From NCBI RefSeq assembly GCF_003285005.1, contig NZ_QMFA01000001.1, positions 499,713 to 563,712 on the forward strand: a DNA stretch of 64,000 nt, written 5' to 3'. Every line of letters begins with the position of its first letter. The first letter of the stretch is position 1. A program made the position numbers and the translations under genes. Below are positions 17,787-25,600 of this stretch, in pieces. The notes beneath the pieces are model-generated. The model was not told where the DNA came from. It worked only from the letters and a program-made list of their open reading frames with translations, and made no database searches. This DNA is from Paenibacillus sp. YN15 (GTDB lineage: Bacteria; Bacillota; Bacilli; Paenibacillales; NBRC-103111).

Positions 17787-18614
17787 CTACTTCACTCCAA
17801 GGCGGAGCCGGTATCCCAACGGCACCATGCGAGTTCCGCCGCGGAAGGCGTCTTCCGTCAGGAGCCGGAATTGCTCCAGCTCGTCATGAAGCTCGGCAGC
17901 AGCGCCAAGCTTGATCACCGATTGGACGCCGCCCTGGCTCATAGCCATGCCGACAATCCGCTCGGCGTTGCATATTTCTTCATTGTGAAAGACGATTTCC
18001 TTTACGAAGCGGAATACTCCGCTTTTTTTCATTTGCGCCAGATGCTCCGACTTGTCCGATTGCTTCACGGCTTCCTCCGGCGGAACCAGGTGGGTGAGGA
18101 TCTCCGCCGCTCTGGCAATGAGCTTGTTATAAGCTTGCTCCGCCTCCCACCCGATGCAAGGGGGCCAATCGCAATCGTATGCGCCGAACACTCCTCCGGC
18201 AGCCAGCACACGGCCGAATTCCTGCAGCGTGCTGACCGGCTCCATCCAATGAAAGGATTGGGAGCATGTGATAATATCCGCTTCACCGTCGGCTAACTCC
18301 AGCTCATTGCTGTATCCGGGCCGGAATGAAACAGCGGCTGCGTCTGGTCCTATCCGTTGCAATTTCTCTTCGGCCTTCATCCGCATATCCGGGTTCGGCT
18401 CCACTCCGATGATTCTTGCGGCGATGCCGTTCCAGACAAAGGTGGACAGCCCTGTGCCGCAGCCCACATCCACCACCAGCTCCGGTGTTTTCCCCCTATA
18501 CAGGGTCAGCAATTCCGTGACCCTTGCCGGCGCGGCAGGCCGGTTGGCGTCATACAGCTCCTGAAAGCCCAGAAACCGGTCCACATGGCTTTGATGATTA
18601 ATTTTTTCCTTCAT
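17787..18614 (-). CDS. Class I SAM-dependent methyltransferase
   Basis: The 275-residue protein has SAM motif I VVDVGCGTGLSTF near residue 47, the acidic end of motif II in IIGVEPNPDMR, and the post-I loop ADIITCSQSFHWMEP, typical of Methyltransf_11/25 enzymes with unassigned small-molecule targets. The ATG at 18614 (MKEKINHQ) is favoured; GGAGG lies 13 bases upstream, while a closer ATG at 18626 is only one base from it. It lies immediately downstream of ppk2 on the same strand but there is no evidence of a shared role. Confidence 0.85.
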   Translation of the reverse strand: MKEKINHQSHVDRFLGFQELYDANRPAAPARVTELLTLYRGKTPELVVDVGCGTGLSTFVWNGIAARIIGVEPNPDMRMKAEEKLQRIGPDAAAVSFRPGYSNELELADGEADIITCSQSFHWMEPVSTLQEFGRVLAAGGVFGAYDCDWPPCIGWEAEQAYNKLIARAAEILTHLVPPEEAVKQSDKSEHLAQMKKSGVFRFVKEIVFHNEEICNAERIVGMAMSQGGVQSVIKLGAAAELHDELEQFRLLTEDAFRGGTRMVPLGYRLRLGVK

Positions 18615-18642
18615 AAAAAATGCCATTCCTCCGTTCTTAGTG

Positions 18643-19453
18643 TTACCCCTCCGGTCCCAGCAAACCGCTGGCGGCCACATCGGCTTTGGGATAGGACAGC
18701 TTCATCTCCCGGAAGGTCTCCACAATGATCCGCTGCACCAGAACATCCCGGAACCAGCGGTGGTTGGCCGGCACAATGTACCATGGGCATTTGGCGGTGG
18801 CCGTTTCCTTGAACACATCCTCATAAGCCTCGGCATACTGATCCCAATACCGGCGCTCCTGCAGATCGCTGGGGTCGAACTTCCACAGCTTTTCCGGATT
18901 TTCCATCCGCTCCTGGATTTTTTTCAATTGAAACTCCTTGGAGATATGGAGAAAAATCTTGATGATCCGGGTTCCGCTGTCCGTCAGCAGCTCCTCGAAA
19001 TGCCGGATATGGGCCAGCCGCCTCTCTGCTTCCTTGTTCTGGATCATGCCATGAACCCGGGTAATCAGCACATCCTCGTAATAAGAACGGTTGAATGCGG
19101 CGATATAGCCTTTGGGCGGAGTTTCCTTGTGGCAGCGCCAGAGAAAGTCGTGATTCAGCTCCTCGCCAACCGGTTTTTTTGAAGCTGACGGCGCGGAAGC
19201 CCTGGGGATTCAGACCGGACAGCACCTTTTTGACCACACCGTCCTTGCCGCTGCAGTCCATTCCCTGGAAAATAATCAGGACACTGCCGGCTTTGCTGGC
19301 AAACAGCTTTTCCTGCTCCTCCAGCAATTCCTCCTTCAACCGGTTAAACTCCTGCATGGCCGCGTCCTTGTTTTTCATCCCGGCAGTATCATCGGGATCA
19401 AAGGCCGAAAGGACTGCTTTCCGCGGTTCCTCCATCCGGTAACGGTCCAGCAT
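18643..19453 (-). pseudogene. ppk2: Polyphosphate kinase 2 family gene with a frameshift
   Basis: Two reading frames together encode one PPK2 protein of about 270 residues. The upstream part (from ATG 19453, ten bases after AAGGAG) holds the Walker A motif FQGMDCSGKDGVVKK and NPQGFRAVSFKK. The remainder, in the other frame, continues PVGEELNHDFLWRCH, AAFNRSYYEDVLITRVHG, the helical lid region and WYIVPANHRWFRDVLV. The break falls in a run of seven A on the coding strand (T at 19173-19179); six would restore the frame. PPK2 enzymes phosphorylate nucleotides from polyphosphate. Either the gene is broken, the run is a sequencing error, or slippage in the run makes some full product. It follows the chemoreceptor gene on the same strand and could be co-transcribed. 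Confidence 0.85.
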
Positions 19454-19525
19454 GCGGGTCACACTCCTTAATGGGGATTTATCGAACAATAGGTGGATAT
19501 TACCCCATTTTACACTGTTTTAACC

Positions 19526-21274
19526 CTATGCCACCACAAAGCTTTGCAACAGCCTGAACAGTTCCTTGGACAGGCGGTGAATATCCTCCGCTTGCCCTGC
19601 CACATGGCGGATGGCCGCATCCTGCTGCAGGGAGGTAGAGTTGACCTCCTGGACGCCTGCCGCCGTTTCCTGGGCTACCGCCGCTACCTGCTGGAAGGAT
19701 TCCACCAGCTCCCGGCATTTCATCCGGATGGTGTCCACTTTCCCGTTAACCTGCTCCATGCGGGACGAAACCTCCGCGGCGGAGCCGGCAATCGCCGTAA
19801 AGGAACCAAGACAGTTGACCACCTGGCTGTTCTGCTTCAGGATCATTTGCTGGCTCTCGGAAAGCTTGTCCCCCAGCGCCGCAATTTCTCCGCTCAACCC
19901 TCCGATAATCTGCTCTATGTTCCTCGACTGCTCGCTGGTATGTAAAGACAGAACCCGCACCTCCTCGGCAATTACCGAAAATCCCTTGCCGTACGTGCCT
20001 GCCCGCGCCGCTTCAATGGCGGCGTTCAACGATAGAATATTGGTTTGCGAAGCAATCTCCCCGATGGTCTCCACAATCGCTCCGATCTTCGAGGAGTGCT
20101 GGGAGAGACCCGCCATGGATTGCTGCACCTCCATAAGCAGCTCTTCCGTTTGCATGGAAGCCTTCTGCAGCGCCTCAATGGAGGCTTGGCCGTTCTTGGT
20201 GTTCTGCTCCGAGGTTTTGCCGCTTTGGCTCATCATCCGGGCATATTCCCAGATATCGCCGATTTCCCGCTCCAGCTGATCCAGAATGCCTGCGCTGTCC
20301 TCAGCCTGCTGGGCCTGCTGCCCGGCGCCCTTGGCAATGTCCTGGATGGCCGTAAGAATATGGGCATTGGCTGCGGCAGTATCCTGGGAATAACGCTGGA
20401 ATTGCCCGGAATGCTCGTCTAAGGAGGTAGCGGCGGCTTTGGTTTCCACCACCATATCCCGCACCTTGTCCACCATCGTATCGAAGGCGCGGCTTAACTG
20501 ACCCAGCTCATCCTGGGAGGCGGAGTTGATTTTGTGGGACAGGTTCCCTTCTGCGATGACGGAAACCGCGTTTTGGAGTCTTCGGATGCTGCGGCCGAAA
20601 TAGAGAATAATAACGATGGCAACGGTAGCGCCCAGGGCGATCGCCAGCAGGGAGTAGAGCCACATGGAGGAAGCGCTTTGATCCAGGGTTTCCCGTGAGA
20701 CAGCCATAGCCGCTTCGGCATCCTGACTGAAGGCGGCGTAGAACTGGTCGGTCAGTGTAAAAATTTTGTCCCGCTGCTTCTGGGTTTCTTCATACAGGTG
20801 CTGGGTATTCATCTGTTTTTCCACATCTCTTAAGTTCGGGTCGGAAATGATGGCGACGGCCTGGTCGAACATATTGAGATAGTCATTGGTGGCCATCACC
20901 AGCTGGCTTCTCCATTTCATCTGCTCCTCGGTGGAAGCGGTATCCCCCAATTGCCGGGCTTGCTCCAGAAAAACAGGGCGGGCCTCCTTGTATTTGTCGA
21001 TAAAGGCCTGTGTGCGGGAAATCATCAATCCGGAAGCAATGTCTTTGATATCCTGGGCCGCACCTTTCAGCTCAAGAGCCTGCATCTGCAGGAGAACCTT
21101 GCTGTCCTGGGTCTCCATGTTGGCGCGGATCCGTCCGATTTGCCCGCTATTGATTACCGCCGCCACCACAAAAACGGCAATAATGGCGGCGAAGCCGATC
21201 CCCAGGCGCAGCTTTAGGGTCAGCCTCAATCGGGGTAATCTCCCTGCAAAGCGGGGGTTTTGACGAAATAGCAT
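19526..21274 (-). CDS. Methyl-accepting chemotaxis protein
   Basis: The 582-residue receptor has a basic N-terminus and first membrane helix (about residues 23-45), a helical extracellular sensor domain of the four-helix-bundle type (46-205), a second helix (206-228), HAMP (residues 229-282) and a signalling domain with the conserved hairpin tip EIASQTNILSLNAAIEAARAG. No CheB/CheR pentapeptide is seen at the C-terminus. GGAGGG lies nine bases before the ATG. The gene is divergent from pstS, and reversed PhoP-box hexamers in its upstream region suggest phosphate-dependent expression. A sensing role for phosphate or a phosphorylated compound is inference only. Confidence 0.92.
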   Translation of the reverse strand: MLFRQNPRFAGRLPRLRLTLKLRLGIGFAAIIAVFVVAAVINSGQIGRIRANMETQDSKVLLQMQALELKGAAQDIKDIASGLMISRTQAFIDKYKEARPVFLEQARQLGDTASTEEQMKWRSQLVMATNDYLNMFDQAVAIISDPNLRDVEKQMNTQHLYEETQKQRDKIFTLTDQFYAAFSQDAEAAMAVSRETLDQSASSMWLYSLLAIALGATVAIVIILYFGRSIRRLQNAVSVIAEGNLSHKINSASQDELGQLSRAFDTMVDKVRDMVVETKAAATSLDEHSGQFQRYSQDTAAANAHILTAIQDIAKGAGQQAQQAEDSAGILDQLEREIGDIWEYARMMSQSGKTSEQNTKNGQASIEALQKASMQTEELLMEVQQSMAGLSQHSSKIGAIVETIGEIASQTNILSLNAAIEAARAGTYGKGFSVIAEEVRVLSLHTSEQSRNIEQIIGGLSGEIAALGDKLSESQQMILKQNSQVVNCLGSFTAIAGSAAEVSSRMEQVNGKVDTIRMKCRELVESFQQVAAVAQETAAGVQEVNSTSLQQDAAIRHVAGQAEDIHRLSKELFRLLQSFVVA

Positions 21275-21350
21275 GTGTATGCACCCTCCAACGTTCGAAT
21301 GAATTACGCTTCAACTATATAGGCGATTTATGAGCGCAAGATCACGGAAA

Positions 21351-21367
21351 TGTAAGGGAATTGTAAA
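21351..21367 (-). promoter_or_regulatory. Possible PhoP box for the chemoreceptor gene
   Basis: Read on the reverse strand, TTTACA (21362-21367) and CTTACA (21351-21356) are separated by exactly five bases, matching the PhoP hexamer pattern and pointing toward the chemoreceptor gene 80 bp away. Only two hexamers are good, so this is weaker than the boxes for pstS and pstC. Confidence 0.5.
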
Positions 21368-21430
21368 GTCATAAATTTGTCGAATATGCAGAAAAGATCC
21401 GGATTTTGTTTTTTTGGGACGAGCGAATCT

Positions 21431-21480
21431 TTTACACTCCGTTTACGAATCTAGGGTTTCAGGTTAACAAAACGCTGTTA
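21431..21480 (+). promoter_or_regulatory. PhoP-box region of pstS
   Basis: TTTACA (21431-21436), TTTACG (21442-21447), a degenerate AGGGTT (21453-21458), TTAACA (21464-21469) and CTGTTA (21475-21480) lie in an 11-bp register. Three of five match the PhoP hexamer well. A GATAAC element at 21497-21502 could serve as -10. This is the expected site for strong induction of pstS under phosphate starvation. Confidence 0.8.
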
Positions 21481-21523
21481 CCATGAGTTACAGAAAGATA
21501 ACACTAAGGAGGACAAAGAGAAC

Positions 21524-22468
21524 ATGTCTAAGAAATGGTTGGTACTGATTCTTTCGGCAATGATGATGGTGGGGGTATTGGCGGGATGCGGAGGCAAAGA
21601 AGAAGAGACTTCCGGCAGCAGCCCGGCAGCAAGCACAGCAGCATCTGCAAGCGCAGCGGCATCTCCCGCGGCATCCAAGGCTCCTGCGGCTCCTACAGTT
21701 GAAGGTACAGTTACAGCTTCCGGCTCCAGCGCCCTGCTGCCCCTGGTAAAGGCTGCCGCTGAAGACTTCATGGCAAAGAACCCGAAGGCCACTGTAAACG
21801 TAACTGGCGGCGGTTCCGGCACAGGTTTGAAGAACGTGGCTGACGGTACTTCCAACATCGGCAACTCCGACGTGGCTGCCGGCGACGAATATAAAGACAA
21901 GGGTCTGGTTGACCACATTGTATGTCTGGCTCCTTTTGCACTGATCGTGAACAATGACGTTAACATTGACAACCTGACCAAACAACAAGCCACTGACATT
22001 TTCAGCGGCAAGATCACCAACTGGAAGGACGTTGGCGGCAAGGACCTGAAGATCACCGTTATCCACCGTCCTGACTCCTCCGGCTCCCGCAAGCTGGTTC
22101 AACAAATCGTTCTGGGCACCGCCCAATTCACCAAGGACGGCATCACGCAAGCTGAGTCCGGCGCTATGAAAACTTCCGTAGCTTCCACTTCCGGCGCTAT
22201 CGGCTATATCGATACTCCTTACATTGACAACACCCTGAAGGCTCTGAAGTATGAAGGCGTAGCATACTCCGCCGAAACCATCAACAACGGCACCTACCCG
22301 CTGTTCGGCATTGAGCATATGTACACCAAGGGCGAGCCCACCGGCGCAACCAAGGCGTTCCTGGACTACATCCTGGGCGACGAATACCAAAAGCCCGTTG
22401 CCGGCGCAGCCAAGTCCAAGATCGAAGAGCTGGGCTTCCTGCCTGCCACCCTGGCTCCTAAGAAGTAA
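21524..22468 (+). CDS. pstS: Phosphate ABC transporter substrate-binding lipoprotein PstS
   Basis: The 314-residue protein is a lipoprotein: signal peptide with lipobox VLAGC, then an Ala/Ser-rich linker (residues 28-62). The phosphate-binding motifs follow: TASGSSALLPLVKAA near residue 66, GGGSGTGLKNVADGTSNIGNS, and HRPDSSGSRKLVQQIV. It captures phosphate outside the membrane and delivers it to PstCA. AAGGAGG lies 11 bases before the ATG. A weak hairpin terminator follows, which would leave pstS expressed above the genes downstream. Unusually, a 5.9-kb surface phosphoesterase gene sits between it and pstC. Confidence 0.96.
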   Translation: MSKKWLVLILSAMMMVGVLAGCGGKEEETSGSSPAASTAASASAAASPAASKAPAAPTVEGTVTASGSSALLPLVKAAAEDFMAKNPKATVNVTGGGSGTGLKNVADGTSNIGNSDVAAGDEYKDKGLVDHIVCLAPFALIVNNDVNIDNLTKQQATDIFSGKITNWKDVGGKDLKITVIHRPDSSGSRKLVQQIVLGTAQFTKDGITQAESGAMKTSVASTSGAIGYIDTPYIDNTLKALKYEGVAYSAETINNGTYPLFGIEHMYTKGEPTGATKAFLDYILGDEYQKPVAGAAKSKIEELGFLPATLAPKK

Positions 22469-22496
22469 TTTTATAACCACATACAACATCCAAGAC

Positions 22497-22525
22497 AAAG
22501 GCTCTACCCACAAGGTGGAGCTTTT
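22497..22525 (+). terminator. Weak hairpin after pstS, likely partial terminator
   Basis: GCTCTACC (22501-22508) pairs with GGTGGAGC (22514-22521), with one G-T pair, followed by TTTTGTT. The stem is modest, so read-through into the downstream phosphoesterase gene is likely; this is a common way to keep pstS mRNA in excess. Confidence 0.6.
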
Positions 22526-22614
22526 GTTATGTATATGTAAACAAAATTTGTATTATCTATGTTGAAATTGTAAAGAAATTCATGCAATAACGTTGAGAAA
22601 GGAGCAATTTTCCG

Positions 22615-25600
22615 ATGTTTGCATTCAAAAAGAAAGTATTGGCATTACTGTTATCCGTCCTTATGATTTCTTCATATGTCCCACCACTGCAAATGGTAGC
22701 CTCGGCCGATATTCTGCCCCCCCTTCCCCAAGAGAACAGCTCTATCGTTACAAATGATCTTTCCGCTACTATCGCGGGGCAGGATGAGGCGGATAAGGAT
22801 ATTACCGTTACCTTGGCCATATATGGAGCCGCAGCTGCAAGTGTTACGCTATCTGTATACCAGCAGCCGGATCTTTATGAAGAGAAGGCCATGGCCGATA
22901 ACGGCAGCGGCGTTTTTTCCGCCACATTGAAGAGAACGGACATATGGACCGATTCCCTGGGCTGGCAGGTGAAGGTGAAATACGAGGATGGCGGAGAAGC
23001 GTCTACACCGTATACGGAAACCAAAATCAAAAGCGCAGTGGGCAGCCAGGACTCCTCGCCGCTTCTGATTACAGAGATTGTTCCGACAGCTACAGCCGGC
23101 TACCATTATACCTATGTGGAGGTCTACAACAACTCCGACAAGGACATCGATCTGCGGGATTATACCGTGTACAATACATATCCCTCCGGGAAAAACGGGG
23201 TGGAATGGAGTTTTGACGGTAAAAACAATCCATGGAATACAGGCTACCATCCGGCTGAAAGTATTATGCTGCCGGCGGGAAAAACGATCATTCTCTGGCC
23301 GACCACTTATAACAGTCCAGCACATACTGTTGCGGATTTCAATAATTTTTATGGAACGAACGTAGCAGCAAAGGATATTGTAAAGGTAAATCATGGCGGC
23401 ATTCATACCACTGAGCAGCGTTCCTTTCGCATCGGCAAAAGTCTGGATTCCATCATCGCAACCAGTGTAAGCAATGACGGCAATGTACAGGATAATCCCG
23501 ATAAAAATGTAAATACAAGATACTCCAATCAGTATACCTACCGCCTGAACGGAAAAACCGGCTACAAATTCACGAAAACCGGAGCACCCAGCCCCGGCCA
23601 TGTGGACAGCTGGCAAATTCCGGACAGTCCGTATCATCTGGACGAACCGGGAACGATTAATCCGATTACCAATGAGGATCTGATCTTCAAAGCGGAGTAC
23701 GGCATTGATGATGATGTTGCAATTTCAGCCAGAGTCACCGGCAGTGCGGCTGCAGGGACTTCTATCAAGGCCGATCTGTATTATAAGCAAGCCGGCAGTG
23801 ATTTCAAGCGGCTGGAAATGGCGAAAGCGTCCAATGACCCGGATGCTCCTTACACAGTTACCATTGACCGCCAGCTGCTTTGGACAAGCAGCTTCAGTTG
23901 GTATATAGAGGCCTATGACGGAATAAACCGTGTAAAAAGTGCGGAGAAAACCAGCACGGTGGAGCTGGATTACAGCAATCTGCCGCCGCTGATTTTTACG
24001 GAGGCAGTGCCGGTGTATAAAAGCGGGCATCAGCTCACTTATGCGGAAGTTTACAATAACTCGGACAGTCCGATCAATATGGGCTATTATAATCTGTACT
24101 ATCAATACCTGGACAGCACCACAGCGCCTAAGACCTGGATCATTTCCACACCTGAGGTAAACCTTGAACCCGGGAAAACTCTGGTGTTATGGCTGAGCAA
24201 CAATGGTACTACATCAGTGGCCGACTTCAATGCCGCTTACGGCACAAATCTGGAGCTGAACAAGGATATCGTCCGGATCGACTATTCCGGCTTCCATGCC
24301 AGCAACTGGCGGCGCTTGAGTATCGGGACTTCGCTGGATACGGCTTTTACCCATGCGGAATTTAACGAAAACAATGTAGCCGATACTGCCAGCGGCAGCG
24401 GACGGTCAGTGCAGTACACCTTCCCCAGGGATCCCGCCAAGCCGGGCAAAAGCTTAAAGGTCAGCAATCAGACGGGCCAAACTCCCGGCCGCGTAGAGGA
24501 TTGGCAGGTTCCTCCGGCGGACAAGAGGGTGCATTTTCAAGGGTACCTCGGCTATACGGATAACGGCTCATCCCCTGTGATCTCAGAAGAAAACGTTCCG
24601 GAAAAAGTGAATGAAGGGGAAGAGTATTTCGCTTCATTCAATGTATCCGACAGCATCGGGCTGGTCGGAATGACCATCGGATACCGCTTCGATAATGAAA
24701 CCAGCTTCAAAACCGTATATGAAAAAACACAGCGGGTAAAAGGTAAATATTTCGCCCGGATTCCTGCCACCGAAATTCTGAAGCACAATGAAATTACATT
24801 CTATGTGGAAGGATATAACCTGTTCCGCAAAACCAGAACGGAAAAAACCTATACGGTTACAATCAATCGATTGAATAAAGGCGGCTTGCGGTTGAATGTG
24901 GTGAAAGACCAGTTTATCTCGGGCGTCAAAACCATTACAGCCAATAATGCCGGCGGAAAAAATGATCTTACAAAAATCCTTGTGGACGGCAATGAGGTAC
25001 CGGTCAACCCGGTACTGGAGAATGGAGCGTATCTCTCCCTCGACACGGCCGGTCAGAATAACTATTTCAAAAATGCCGTAACGGCGCCATATGGCGGAAA
25101 TGACAGAGAGCTTGTTTCCTACCTGGGCAGGTGGACCAACCTTAGCTCCCGCGCCATTCTAATCGACAACAAGTATTTCCAAGCGGAGGAGAACGGCGAT
25201 TATACCGTCAAGCTGACCGTGTGGGCGGGAGGCCAGGGTACTCCATTCGAGGACATATACAAGCCGGATGTAAACCGTGAGGACTTCACAGTTATGAATG
25301 TGAAGCTGGTGCTGGCCAACGGGGAGGAATTCACTGCCGCAAGGGCGGTGCAGGATTACCGTTATTCCGGCGACAGCTTTTACCTTGATGTGAACAACCC
25401 TGCTTTCAGCAAGGTTTACAGTGTCGGAGATTCGAAAAACGGCAAGATGGCTCCCAGCCTGGATTTATATTTTACCATTCCGAAGGAGAAGCTGACCGCT
25501 GTGGGTTATGCGCTGGATAGCACAACTTTGGCGGATGGTGTGCATACGATCACGGCAGTTTCCGGAGAGACTCCCAAAGCCAATCCTGTAAATGCTGAGG

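Noticed and set aside
22530-22600. A separate PhoP box for the surface phosphoesterase
   Set aside because: TGTAAA words occur but are in the wrong orientation and not in 11-bp register; read-through from pstS explains expression better.
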